Source: JAJYKN01 sp035516155
GTDB taxonomy: Bacteria; Nitrospirota; UBA9217
Direction: 5' to 3'
Length of the DNA: 64,000 nucleotides
Assembly: GCA_035516155.1 (NCBI GenBank)
Contig: DATJAP010000005.1
Span: forward strand, 54,080-118,079
In this document: positions 43,028 through 52,063 of the stretch, piece after piece
Layout: each line of letters begins with the position of its first letter
Position numbering within the stretch: position 1 is the stretch's first letter
Program-made: the position numbers and the translations under genes
The notes under the pieces: model-generated
What the model saw: the letters and a program-made list of their open reading frames with translations, nothing else
Told to the model about the DNA's origin: nothing
Database searches by the model: none

Positions 43028-44404
43028 ATGCTTCTTGCCATACCGCAGACCCGCTCTGGCGGTGCAAACCTCGTGAAGCATATCGATAAACCGCGCGAGA
43101 AAGCGGTCGAGATCCTTCATCGAGCGGAGGAAGGCTTTTTTGCCGACGCCTCTCTCGAACAGGCGCGGCAATACTTCGGGGCGCGGGACAGCGCGTTCAT
43201 TCTTGAACTCGTCTACGGGACCCTCAGGAACCGGTCCCGCCTGGACTGGGCCTTGAATCTCCTTTCAACGCAGCCCCTGGAAAATACCGATGCCTGGACT
43301 CGGAACATCCTGCGAATGGGCGCCTACCAGCTGCTCTTCCTTGACCGGGTCCCCGCGAGCGCAGCAGTGAATACGGCAACTGAGCTCGCGAAAGTACACG
43401 GGAAGAAACAGGGCTATGTAAACGGGCTGCTCAGAAATCTCGACCGGAAGAGAAGTGCGATCGCCTTTCCCGGAACGGAAGATCTGGTAAAACGGCTGGC
43501 CGTTCTCCATTCGCACCCCGAATGGCTGGTCAGGCGCTGGCTCGAACGATACGGCGCCGAAATCACGGAGACGCTGCTGAGGACAAATAACCTGCCCGCG
43601 CCGCTTGTGATCAGGTGCAATACCCTCAAGTCAACGAGAGATCAGTTGCATGCGGCCTTAGCATCGCAGGGGGCTGAATCGAGGGAAACGTTTTATTCGC
43701 CGGCCGGGCTTGAAATTCTTTCGTCGCCGGGCATCCGCGCGCTTCCGGCCTATGAACAGGGCTGGTTTATGGTCCAGGACGAAGCGGCCCAGCTTGTCAG
43801 CCTTCTGCTTGCTCCCGGACCGGGTGAAAACGTCCTCGACGCCTGCGCAGCGCCAGGTGGAAAAGCCGCGCATTTGGACGAACTTATGGGGGATCGCGGG
43901 AATATCATAGCCCTCGAGAACGATTACACACGGATCGTTAAAATCCGGGAAAACATCGGCAGGCTCGGGCTGAAGATCATTACCCCGGAGAAAGGCGATG
44001 CGACACAGTATCGCGAAGGTCCGTTCGATAAGATCCTGATCGATGCGCCGTGCTCGGGTCTGGGCGTTCTGCGGCGACATCCCGACGGCAGATGGACCAA
44101 GAATGAGCGGATGATCGGGGAGCGGGCAGCGGTTCAGAAGCGGATTCTCGAAAATTGCGCGAACCTGCTAAAACCAGGCGGAGTGCTCGTCTATTCGACC
44201 TGCACTACGGAGCCGGAGGAAAACGAGAGAATAATTAACGCTTTTCTCGCCAGCAAGGGAGGTGATTTTACGATCGATGATCCCCGTTCTTTCCTGCCCG
44301 TGCAGGCTGCGGCTTTTGTCGACGATACGGGCTTTTTTCGTACCTTCCCCAACGCGTTGGGCATGGACGGCTTTTTCGGGGCGAGGCTCGTGAGGACGCT
44401 CTAG
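43028..44404 (+). CDS. rsmB: 16S rRNA m5C967 methyltransferase RsmB
   Basis: About 458 residues if it starts at ATG 43028; GTG at 43073 is an alternative. The N-terminal NusB-like domain (about 20-150, with ILELVYGTLRNRSRLDWALN) precedes the SAM domain. VLDACAAPGGKAAHL binds SAM, and the two catalytic Cys are in DAPCSGLG and YSTCTTEPEEN. It methylates C967 of 16S rRNA. It overlaps nothing but is co-linear with DUF116. Confidence 0.93.
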   Translation: MLLAIPQTRSGGANLVKHIDKPREKAVEILHRAEEGFFADASLEQARQYFGARDSAFILELVYGTLRNRSRLDWALNLLSTQPLENTDAWTRNILRMGAYQLLFLDRVPASAAVNTATELAKVHGKKQGYVNGLLRNLDRKRSAIAFPGTEDLVKRLAVLHSHPEWLVRRWLERYGAEITETLLRTNNLPAPLVIRCNTLKSTRDQLHAALASQGAESRETFYSPAGLEILSSPGIRALPAYEQGWFMVQDEAAQLVSLLLAPGPGENVLDACAAPGGKAAHLDELMGDRGNIIALENDYTRIVKIRENIGRLGLKIITPEKGDATQYREGPFDKILIDAPCSGLGVLRRHPDGRWTKNERMIGERAAVQKRILENCANLLKPGGVLVYSTCTTEPEENERIINAFLASKGGDFTIDDPRSFLPVQAAAFVDDTGFFRTFPNALGMDGFFGARLVRTL

Positions 44405-44473
44405 AAAAAGGTTGTCGGAAGAGGATTTTGCCGCCCCCCTCTATTCAGAAGTTCTTGCATCTTAATTTCAATA

Positions 44474-44482
44474 TGGTAAAAT
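44474..44482 (+). promoter_or_regulatory. Extended -10 promoter before the PASTA gene
   Basis: TGGTAAAAT at 44474-44482, with predicted start near 44489, in the gap between rsmB and the PASTA protein gene. Confidence 0.4.
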
Positions 44483-44506
44483 ACAATTTCTACCTGTGAT
44501 GCGTCC

Positions 44507-44626
44507 ATGGACCGCCTTCTCCAGCAGGCTAGGAAGCTGATGGCGACAGGTTTACCGATCAGAGCTCCCGCTTTCGAGTCCTTTCCCTTGGCGGGGATCG
44601 GCTTTGGAGAAAGGTTTTTCAGTTGA
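44507..44626 (+). CDS. 39-residue ORF coupled to the PASTA gene start
   Basis: ATG at 44507 opens 39 codons (MDRLLQQARKLMATGLPIRA start). Its TGA stop at 44624-44626 overlaps the TTG start of the PASTA gene, an arrangement that could couple translation of the two. No ribosome site precedes the ATG. No family is recognised and it could be accidental. Confidence 0.3.
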   Translation: MDRLLQQARKLMATGLPIRAPAFESFPLAGIGFGERFFS

Positions 44627-45339
44627 AACAATTTCTGAAAGGTCTCAGCATATTTCTCGCGCTCGTCGGCATCGGCATTGTCAGTGCCATTGCCGTCGTT
44701 GCCCTGCTTCTCCGCCAGGAGGAGGTGCGTGTGCCCGATCTTGCGGGCCAGGATATCGTGAGCGCCCTTGAAACGGTGGGGCAGCTGGGCCTGGAAATCA
44801 AGGTCGACCGCAGGGAGCCCAGCCCCACAATACCGCGGGACACCGTTATTTCGCAGATTCCGGCGCCGGGGCGCGGGATAAAAAAAGGGAGGCAGGTTCG
44901 GGTTGTCGTGAGCGAGGGCCCCAGTGAACTTCTGGCGCCGAAGCTTGTGGGGGAAAATTTTCGCGAAGCCGACATCATGATCCGGCAGGCCGGTTTTTTC
45001 ACGGGTGAAGTATCGCGGGTCTCTTCCGACAGCATCGAACGCGACATGGTGGTCGCTCAGAGCCCTCAGGCGGGCAGTCCGCTGGATAAAGGCGGCACTC
45101 TCAGTCTACTGGTGAGCGCCGGAAAAAAGACAGCGCTTCTGAGAATGCCGAAGCTAACCGGTAAACCGCCGGAAGAGGCATTAAGAATCGTTGACCGGCT
45201 TGAGCTGCAGCACCGGGTGCTGACACGGACGACCGGCTCAAACGCTGCGGGACCTGACCGGATCGTCATCGGCCAGAAGCCGGCAGCAGGCTATCCCGTA
45301 TCGGCCGACGCAACAGTGGATATCGTGATAAACAAATAG
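44623..45339 (+). CDS. Membrane-anchored protein with three PASTA domains
   Basis: 238 residues starting at TTG 44623, with GAGAAAGG eight bases upstream. One membrane helix (about 8-30) is followed by three PASTA domains (about 34-100, 101-168, 170-238). There is no kinase or transpeptidase domain. PASTA domains bind muropeptides or penicillin-like molecules, so this is likely an envelope sensor or a cell-wall binding accessory. It lies between rsmB and rpe, as in several related genomes. Confidence 0.85.
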   Translation: MKQFLKGLSIFLALVGIGIVSAIAVVALLLRQEEVRVPDLAGQDIVSALETVGQLGLEIKVDRREPSPTIPRDTVISQIPAPGRGIKKGRQVRVVVSEGPSELLAPKLVGENFREADIMIRQAGFFTGEVSRVSSDSIERDMVVAQSPQAGSPLDKGGTLSLLVSAGKKTALLRMPKLTGKPPEEALRIVDRLELQHRVLTRTTGSNAAGPDRIVIGQKPAAGYPVSADATVDIVINK

Positions 45340-45584
45340 GGGCAGACCGATACAGTTGCCCACAGGTATTCGGATGTTTTACGTTCCGGGTCCTCGCGTT
45401 CCGTGTGTTTTTTAAGGCAATCCGGGAATCAACCCCATTACCGCAATTAATCAAAGGGTGCCGGGGAAGAAAAAAAATCGGTCTTAGGCCACCGCTGCAT
45501 GAATATTTTTATTTCGCGACAGCGCGGCCTGAGACATCACTCCGAAATAGGTTTTCTTATACGTTGTAAAGTCAGGGGAATCAC

Positions 45585-46244
45585 ATGGCCCGTAAAATCA
45601 AGGTTGCGCCTTCCATTCTTTCTGCTGACTTTTCGCGGCTGGGCGAGGAGATCAAGGCCGTTGAAGCCGCGGGCGCGGACATCATTCATATCGACGTCAT
45701 GGACGGACACTTCGTTCCGAACATCACGATCGGGCCGATCATCGTGGATGCGGCGCGCAGGTCCACGAAACTTCCTCTGGACGTGCACCTCATGATCACC
45801 AATCCCGCGTTGTATATTGCCGATTTTGCGAAAGCGGGGGCTGATTACCTCACGGTGCACGTCGAGACCGCCTTCCACCTGAACGGGCTTGTCCAATCCA
45901 TCAAGGAACATCAGGGCGTGAAGGCAGCAGTGTCCCTGAATCCGGCCACCCCGCTTACGAGCCTGGATTATATATTGTCGGACGTGGACATGGTACTGAT
46001 CATGTCCGTGAACCCCGGGTTCGGCGGCCAGGCCTTTATACCATCGGCGCTGGACAAGATCGCAAAACTTCGGAAGCGGATCGATGAACTGGGACTCAAG
46101 ACGGAGATCGAGGTGGACGGCGGCGTGAAGCCTGACAATGCCGCATCAGTCATCGACGCCGGCGCCGACATCCTCGTCGCCGGGTCGGCGGTCTTCGGCA
46201 AGAAAGACTATGCCGCGGCGATCAGAAGCCTTCGTGGAAATTGA
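45585..46244 (+). CDS. rpe: Ribulose-phosphate 3-epimerase
   Basis: 219 residues. The TIM barrel shows VAPSILSADF, the metal-binding HIDVMDGHFVPN, VHLMI, and the second catalytic Asp region EVDGGV, then GSAVFG. It converts ribulose 5-phosphate to xylulose 5-phosphate in the pentose phosphate pathway. AGGGGAATCAC lies upstream of the ATG. Confidence 0.97.
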   Translation: MARKIKVAPSILSADFSRLGEEIKAVEAAGADIIHIDVMDGHFVPNITIGPIIVDAARRSTKLPLDVHLMITNPALYIADFAKAGADYLTVHVETAFHLNGLVQSIKEHQGVKAAVSLNPATPLTSLDYILSDVDMVLIMSVNPGFGGQAFIPSALDKIAKLRKRIDELGLKTEIEVDGGVKPDNAASVIDAGADILVAGSAVFGKKDYAAAIRSLRGN

Positions 46245-46302
46245 ACAGCCGCCCAGGCTGCCGAACTTCATACTTTGAACCGATTTTTCTGAGGAGCATT
46301 CC

Positions 46303-48090
46303 ATGACTATTAAAAAGCAGTCCATAAAAATTCCCTTCGAACTCAAGGATGTGAAGGAGGCTGTCCTGTTCCGGGACATGTTCCCCTACACGAGCATTCC
46401 CCGCATCGTGCTTGAAGACCGGCTTATCCAGACCAATATCCCGCAGGACATCTGGATCACGGACACGACGTTTCGCGACGGGCAGCAGTCCAGGCCTCCC
46501 TATACACCCCAGCAGATCGTCGACATCTTCGACTTCCTTCACCGGATGAGCGGGCCCAACGGAGTGATCCGCCAGTCCGAGTTCTTCCTGTACTCGGAGA
46601 AGGACCGTGAGGCGGTGCGGCTCTGCCTTGAGCGGGGCTACCGGTATCCGGAGGTTACCGGATGGATCAGGGCGAACAAGAACGATTTCAAGCTCGTGAA
46701 CGAAATGGGTCTCAAGGAAACGGGCATTCTTACCTCGTGCTCGGATTACCACATTTTCCTGAAATTGAATATGTCCCGAAAAGACGCGATGAAGCAGTAT
46801 CTCGGTATTGTGACGACGGCGCTTGAACAGGGCATCAGACCGCGCTGTCATCTCGAAGATATTACCAGGGCTGACTTCTACGGCTTCGTCATCCCCTTTG
46901 TGCAGGAATTGATGAAACTGGCGGAATCGTCGCAAGTCCCCATCAAGATCCGCGCCTGCGACACGATGGGCTACGGGTTCCCGTTCCCGGGGACGGCGCT
47001 TCCCCGCGGAGTGCCGGAAATTTTTTATACGCTTATTCATGATGGCGGCGTGCCTTCGGAACAGCTTGAATGGCACGGCCATAACGATTTCCACAAGGGA
47101 CTCGTGAACGGCGTCGCCGCCTGGATGTACGGTTGCTCGTCGGTCAACGGCGCGCTTCTCGGATTCGGGGAGCGCACGGGCAACACGCCCATCGAGGCAA
47201 TGCTTATGGATTATATTAGCCTTACCGGGAACGATTCAGGCATTGACACGACAGCGATCACCGAGATGGCCGAATATTTCCAGAGGGAAATGGGTTCTCC
47301 GATCCCCTCCAACTATCCCTTCGTCGGCTCCGAATTTAATTCCACGAGCGCGGGCATTCATGCCGACGGCATGATGAAGAACGAGGAGATCTATAATATC
47401 TTCGATACCACGAAGATCCTAAAGCGGCCCATGGGAGTGATCATCACGGACAAATCGGGAGTCGCCGGCATCGCCCACTGGGTGAACAGCCACCTGAACC
47501 TGGATGCGGATAAGAAAATTGACAAGCGCCACCCTGGCCTTACCAAGATACATAAGTGGGTGATGGAGCAGTATGAACAGGGCAGGACCACGAGTATCTC
47601 GCACGACGAGTTGCTGGAAAAAGCGAAGAAATATCTGCCCGAGTATTTCGTCTCGGACCTCGACAAATTGAAGAAGAAGGCACAGGAAATATCGCTCCAT
47701 CTCGTTGAGGAGATGGTTGAGCGGGAAGAGATGCGTACCATGGACCACGCAAGGCAGGAAGCAATCCTGCAGAAGATGCTAGACGAGAACGCCTTCATCC
47801 AGTTTGCCTATGTCGTGAACAGCGAGGGAAAAAAGATCACGAAGAATATCACCCAGATCCAGTACAAGGCTCAGTTTGAGAATTCGGGGCTGGGAGACAA
47901 CTTCTCCGACCGTCCCTGGTTCATCAGCCCTGTGAAGGACGGCAAAAGCTTCGTGTCGGATTTTTACACTTCCAAGATCACCGGCGCCCTCTGCATCACG
48001 GTCTCGGCGCCCATTGCCGACGATAGCAGCAACATCATCGGCGTTTTCGGCGTGGACATCCGGTTCGAAGACCTGGTGCGGGCGGAATAA
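46303..48090 (+). CDS. Probable (Re)-citrate synthase with C-terminal Cache-like domain
   Basis: 595 residues. The HMGL-like barrel (about 35-340) has the catalytic DTTFRDGQQ and the metal-binding HGHNDFH, together with RPPYTPQQIVDIF and IRQSEFFLYSEKDREAV. This block differs from LeuA and matches my memory of Re-citrate synthase/homocitrate-like proteins of anaerobes. The last 105 residues (about 490-595) read like a PDC/Cache sensor (SDRPWF, ITVSAPI, IIGVFGVDIRFEDL), which usually binds small ligands, so allosteric control is plausible. It would make citrate from oxaloacetate and acetyl-CoA with opposite stereochemistry. Homocitrate or isopropylmalate synthase is the alternative. CTGAGGAGCATTCC precedes the ATG. 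Confidence 0.72.
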   Translation: MTIKKQSIKIPFELKDVKEAVLFRDMFPYTSIPRIVLEDRLIQTNIPQDIWITDTTFRDGQQSRPPYTPQQIVDIFDFLHRMSGPNGVIRQSEFFLYSEKDREAVRLCLERGYRYPEVTGWIRANKNDFKLVNEMGLKETGILTSCSDYHIFLKLNMSRKDAMKQYLGIVTTALEQGIRPRCHLEDITRADFYGFVIPFVQELMKLAESSQVPIKIRACDTMGYGFPFPGTALPRGVPEIFYTLIHDGGVPSEQLEWHGHNDFHKGLVNGVAAWMYGCSSVNGALLGFGERTGNTPIEAMLMDYISLTGNDSGIDTTAITEMAEYFQREMGSPIPSNYPFVGSEFNSTSAGIHADGMMKNEEIYNIFDTTKILKRPMGVIITDKSGVAGIAHWVNSHLNLDADKKIDKRHPGLTKIHKWVMEQYEQGRTTSISHDELLEKAKKYLPEYFVSDLDKLKKKAQEISLHLVEEMVEREEMRTMDHARQEAILQKMLDENAFIQFAYVVNSEGKKITKNITQIQYKAQFENSGLGDNFSDRPWFISPVKDGKSFVSDFYTSKITGALCITVSAPIADDSSNIIGVFGVDIRFEDLVRAE

Positions 48091-48124
48091 GAGAATCCAG
48101 TAGCAGCCACGGCAATGCAAACGG

Positions 48125-48158
48125 GCCTTGCATGTCTTCCGAGTCGCAAGGCTTTTTT
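48125..48158 (+). terminator. Intrinsic terminator after the Re-citrate-synthase-like gene
   Basis: Stem GCCTTGC with GCAAGGC around a 14-nt loop, followed by six T. Confidence 0.8.
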
Positions 48159-48528
48159 GTTCTGAAACAGATTCAGATGCAGTGCCTTGAAATTCCCTTC
48201 CTCCGGTTATAACTCCGTGTTCAGCGGAGATGCATTGGCGGACCGTGATACAACCGAGCTTGCGCCAATGAAGTGCTAACGAAACGACGAAGCTCATTTA
48301 TTGTCGGTCTCATAATGAGAGCCGCATGCGCAACGCTTAAACAACCCACAACTTCTCAAACCTGTTTCCCTGAACGAGATGCCCAGAACAGTATGGTCGA
48401 TCCTCGACCACTGCGATGCAGATGCCTCAAACATCCCGTGGATGTGTTGTTAACCGTGTTACTCTGGGGCTCAATGGTTTTCAGGATTCATAAAATAGTC
48501 TCGCCCGGCACCGCCCGCCTGAATTGTT
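48159..48528. other. Intergenic stretch with no recognisable gene
   Basis: About 370 bases between the terminator and the next promoter. Only unconvincing short frames are present, with no ribosome sites or RNA gene features that I can support. Confidence 0.5.
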
Positions 48529-48557
48529 TTGCCTCAGGAAGTCAGGCATAGTATAAT
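48529..48557 (+). promoter_or_regulatory. Promoter of the TIGR03960-type radical SAM gene, leaderless
   Basis: TTGCCT (48529-48534), 17-base spacer, TATAAT (48552-48557). The seventh base after the box is the A of the ATG at 48564. No ribosome site. Confidence 0.75.
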
Positions 48558-48563
48558 TCTTTC

Positions 48564-50291
48564 ATGTCACGAAAATTGCGTGAAAAGGCCGATTCTTTGC
48601 TTGCTGCCGAGCGCGGAACGGTGTATAAATCTTACGGCGCCGAGGTGAACATCGCGCTTGCCTATCCGAACACGTACCATGTCGGCATGTCAAACCTAGG
48701 CATACACCAGATCTATTCCCTCCTGAACAAGCGCGACGATACTTCCTGCGAGCGAGTATTCCTGCCCGATAACGAAGATATCGAAGAGTATGGGGCGAGC
48801 AAGACGAAACTGTTCACCCTGGAAAGCAAGCGGCCGGTCAGCGATTTCGACATCCTGGCTTTCTCGGTCTCCTTTGAGCAGGATTATCTGAATATCTTGG
48901 AAATGCTCCGGCTCGCCGACATTCCCCTGGCTAAGGAAGAAAGAACAGGCGAGCATCCCATCATCGTTCTCGGCGGCATCTGCTCGTTTTTCAATCCCGA
49001 GCCGCTTACGGATTTTTTCGATCTCGTGATTGTAGGAGAGGGCGAGGAGGTTGCGGGCGAATTTATCGATCTGTTCAAGGCGAATCTGGGCCGCGAGCGG
49101 CGCGAGATCCTTTTGGCATTGAGCCGGGTTCCCGGCGTGTACGTCCCCGAGTTCTATGAAGTCCTCTTTAATGAGGATGGCACGATCGGGGAACGCAAAA
49201 AAAGGTGGCCTGCGGCGCCCGACCGGATTGTCAAGCGCACTGTCCAAAAACTCGATGCTGCGGCGGCTGCTACGGTCATCCTGACGCCCCATACCGAGTT
49301 TAACGACCGTTATCTGGCGGAAATCACGCGCGGCTGCGGCAGGCACTGCCGCTTCTGCATGGCCGGCTACATCTACCTTCCCCCGAGGAGCCTCGGCATC
49401 GTTGCAGCCACGGAGCAGGCGCACCGGGCGGACGATCTCAGCGGCCGGATCGGGCTTGTGGGCGCCGCCATTTCAGATTATCCCTCGATCGGCGAACTCT
49501 GCACCGCGATCGAGGGGAGCCTTTCGGTCTCTTCCCTCCGCGCCGATTCGGTGAGTGAAGCCCTCATCGAGCGGCTCGCGAGAAGCGGCCACAAGACAAT
49601 CGCCGTCGCGCCCGAAGCCGGGTCGGAACGGCTCAGAAAGGTAATCAACAAGGGAATTACGGAAGCCGATATCCTTCGGGCAGCAGACCTGATTTTCAGC
49701 CATGGCATTCCGAATCTCAAACTGTATTTCATCATCGGACTGCCCACGGAGAGTATGGAGGACATTGAGGCGATCATCGCGCTTGCAAACCGGGTGCATG
49801 AAGTGCAACTCAAACATGCGCGGCCGCTGGGCAGGATCGGCAGAATAACATTGAGCGTTAATTCCTTTGTCCCCAAGCCTTTTACGCCGTTCCAGTGGGA
49901 GCCCATGGAGTCCGTCGAAAGCCTGAACAAAAAAATCCGAGCTCTCGACAAGGCGATAAAAAAAATCGGCAACATGAACATGATCCACGACCTCCCGAAG
50001 TGGGAATACGTACAGGCATTTCTTTCGCGCGGTGACCGTAAGCTCGGGAAACTTATCGCGGCCGCCCATGAAAAGGGAGGGGACTGGAAAAAGGCGTCGA
50101 AAGCGACAGGCATCGATACGGACGTTTATGTACGCCGCAGACGCGGCTTTGACGAAGTCCTGCCCTGGGATTTTATTGACATCGGTGTGAGAAAAGAATA
50201 TCTTAGAAATGAGTACGAGCGAGCGCTCGAGGGCAAGTTTACGCCGCCCTGCAGGGTCGGTTTCTGCAAGACCTGCGGAGTGTGCAAATAG
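48564..50291 (+). CDS. Radical SAM protein, TIGR03960 family
   Basis: 575 residues. An N-terminal B12-binding-like region (about 10-230, YPNTYHVGMSNLGIHQIY) precedes the radical SAM core with CGRHCRFC (about 250-257). The C-terminus has PCRVGFCKTCGVCK. In many bacteria this protein pairs with a TIGR03936 partner of unknown role near ribosomal protein genes; that partner is not visible here. The modified target is unknown. It is transcribed from a leaderless promoter. Confidence 0.88.
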   Translation: MSRKLREKADSLLAAERGTVYKSYGAEVNIALAYPNTYHVGMSNLGIHQIYSLLNKRDDTSCERVFLPDNEDIEEYGASKTKLFTLESKRPVSDFDILAFSVSFEQDYLNILEMLRLADIPLAKEERTGEHPIIVLGGICSFFNPEPLTDFFDLVIVGEGEEVAGEFIDLFKANLGRERREILLALSRVPGVYVPEFYEVLFNEDGTIGERKKRWPAAPDRIVKRTVQKLDAAAAATVILTPHTEFNDRYLAEITRGCGRHCRFCMAGYIYLPPRSLGIVAATEQAHRADDLSGRIGLVGAAISDYPSIGELCTAIEGSLSVSSLRADSVSEALIERLARSGHKTIAVAPEAGSERLRKVINKGITEADILRAADLIFSHGIPNLKLYFIIGLPTESMEDIEAIIALANRVHEVQLKHARPLGRIGRITLSVNSFVPKPFTPFQWEPMESVESLNKKIRALDKAIKKIGNMNMIHDLPKWEYVQAFLSRGDRKLGKLIAAAHEKGGDWKKASKATGIDTDVYVRRRRGFDEVLPWDFIDIGVRKEYLRNEYERALEGKFTPPCRVGFCKTCGVCK

Positions 50292-50382
50292 AGAATCAGC
50301 CTTCCGCGGATAAACCCTGTCGGAAGTTCGTGGCAGGAAGTCCGCTCTCGCGAAATTGGCAAACTGAAAGAGAGATCAACAC

Positions 50383-51177
50383 ATGCAGCGTGTTGAAGGC
50401 GAAATCGCCAACAGGGAAAAGAGGGATCTGCCCCGATCCGCAAGCGGCCCCTATTTAACAATCCCAACGCTGGACAACCTGCAGCGAATCGTCCATGTTT
50501 TTACGACGAGGAACAACAGTCTCGGCGCGCGGAACAGGGGGATCAAATCGCCTTCTGACTGGGATGTTGTTGCCGATCTCTTCAATATTACTGCCGATCG
50601 CGTTGTTACCGCAAACCAGGCTCATGGCGACGTCGTCGTGATCGTGGACGACCACAGCTACCGGCTAATGCATACCACAGAGGCAGATGCCATGATTACG
50701 AGCACGCCGGGCATCGCCATCGGCGTCGAAACCGCGGACTGCGTCCCCGCCCTGCTGATTGATCCGACAATCCCCGCTGTTGCGGCTGTCCACGCAGGGT
50801 GGCGGAGCACGGTGAAGAACATCGTCCGGAAGACCGTGAAATTGATGCATGACAGACTCGGCTCCGACCCAACGCAGCTGATTGCGGCTTTCGGTCCAGC
50901 CATCGGGCCGGAATGCTACGAAGTGGACGAGCCGGTCATGGGGCCGGTGCGGGAAGCTTTTCCCTTCTGGAAGGATGTGGCGTCGCCGCGCGGACAGGAG
51001 AAATGGAGCCTGGATCTGGTTAAGGCAAACAGGATGGAGCTACTGCAGGCCGGGGTGGAGGAAAGGAACATCCATTCACTGGGCATATGTACCGCCTGCA
51101 GAAGGGACCTGTTCTATTCCTTTCGGGCTGAGGGCCGGACCGGGCGGATGCTATCAGTCGTGATGATTAAACCCTAA
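50383..51177 (+). CDS. pgeF: Purine nucleoside phosphorylase, YfiH/PgeF (laccase-domain) family
   Basis: 264 residues. NQAHGDVVV, VETADCVPALL, HAGWRSTVKNI and FGPAIGPECYEVD supply the Cys and His metal site of the family, and the C-terminus has ICTACRRDLFYSFRAEG. Members have purine nucleoside phosphorylase/adenosine deaminase activity and edit peptidoglycan precursors. An AAAGAGAG site precedes the ATG. The order pgeF-yggS-proC-yggT is typical. Confidence 0.93.
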   Translation: MQRVEGEIANREKRDLPRSASGPYLTIPTLDNLQRIVHVFTTRNNSLGARNRGIKSPSDWDVVADLFNITADRVVTANQAHGDVVVIVDDHSYRLMHTTEADAMITSTPGIAIGVETADCVPALLIDPTIPAVAAVHAGWRSTVKNIVRKTVKLMHDRLGSDPTQLIAAFGPAIGPECYEVDEPVMGPVREAFPFWKDVASPRGQEKWSLDLVKANRMELLQAGVEERNIHSLGICTACRRDLFYSFRAEGRTGRMLSVVMIKP

Positions 51178-51276
51178 AGATGGTTACAACTGAAAAGCCG
51201 CAATAATCGCGAAGAAAATTTCTCAATTAATTAAGATCCAATTTTTAGATTTCCTTTGCGCGAGATACGTTTTTTT

Positions 51277-51963
51277 ATGTCGATTTCAGACAATCTTAAG
51301 AAGGTCATGGACAGGATTGCTTCGGCGGCGCGGCGCGCTGGCCGCGACCCGGCATCAATCAAGCTGATTGCGGTCACCAAGACCGTTGATATCGAGAGGA
51401 TCCGTGAGGCTGTAGCAGCGGGTACTGGGGTTCTTGGCGAGAACCGAGTCCAGGAGGCAAAGGAAAAGATCGAGCAGCTTGGCCCCCTCGCGAGCTGGCA
51501 CCTGATCGGGCATCTTCAGTCGAACAAGGCAAAATACGCGGTGAAGCTCTTTGATCTCATTCACTCCATCGACAGTTTTGAGGTGGCGCAGGAGGTCGAC
51601 AAACAGGCGGCAAAGGTCGGAAAGATCCAGGATGTTCTCGTCGAGGTGAATATTTCCGGCGAGGCGAGCAAGGCCGGGATCACGGCTGTTGATGCCGCCA
51701 ACCTCATCGAGAAAGCGGCGGTTCTGAAGAATCTTTCGATTAAAGGGCTTATGACCATACCCCCTTTTTTTGACAATGCAGAAGAGGCAAGGCCGTATTT
51801 TAAAAAATTGCGCGATTTGTCGGTGCGAATCGGGAGCGAAAAGATTTCCCGGGTATCCATGGGAGAATTATCTATGGGCATGAGCGGCGATTTCGAGGTT
51901 GCCGTGGAAGAAGGCGCTACCATGGTCAGGGTGGGCACGGCAATATTCGGGGGGAGAAGCTAG
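51277..51963 (+). CDS. PLP homeostasis protein (YggS/PROSC family)
   Basis: 228 residues from ATG at 51277; the longer in-frame start is less likely. The PLP Lys is in IKLIAVTKT, with LGENRVQEAKEKI, WHLIGHLQSNK and LSMGMSGDFEVAVEEG, all characteristic of YggS. It binds pyridoxal phosphate and keeps the pool in balance. No clear ribosome site is seen. It is followed by proC. Confidence 0.94.
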   Translation: MSISDNLKKVMDRIASAARRAGRDPASIKLIAVTKTVDIERIREAVAAGTGVLGENRVQEAKEKIEQLGPLASWHLIGHLQSNKAKYAVKLFDLIHSIDSFEVAQEVDKQAAKVGKIQDVLVEVNISGEASKAGITAVDAANLIEKAAVLKNLSIKGLMTIPPFFDNAEEARPYFKKLRDLSVRIGSEKISRVSMGELSMGMSGDFEVAVEEGATMVRVGTAIFGGRS

Positions 51964-52063
51964 GATCATTTCACCACAGATGCCGGGGGAAAAGAGAAGA
52001 TTCGGGCGACTTCGTGAGTTCCCCGTTATCAACAGGTAATCCCGACCAGGAACTGGAGGCAAC

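Noticed and set aside
48273..48551. 92-residue ORF before the TIGR03960 gene
   Set aside because: Overlaps the leaderless promoter and has no ribosome site or recognisable features.
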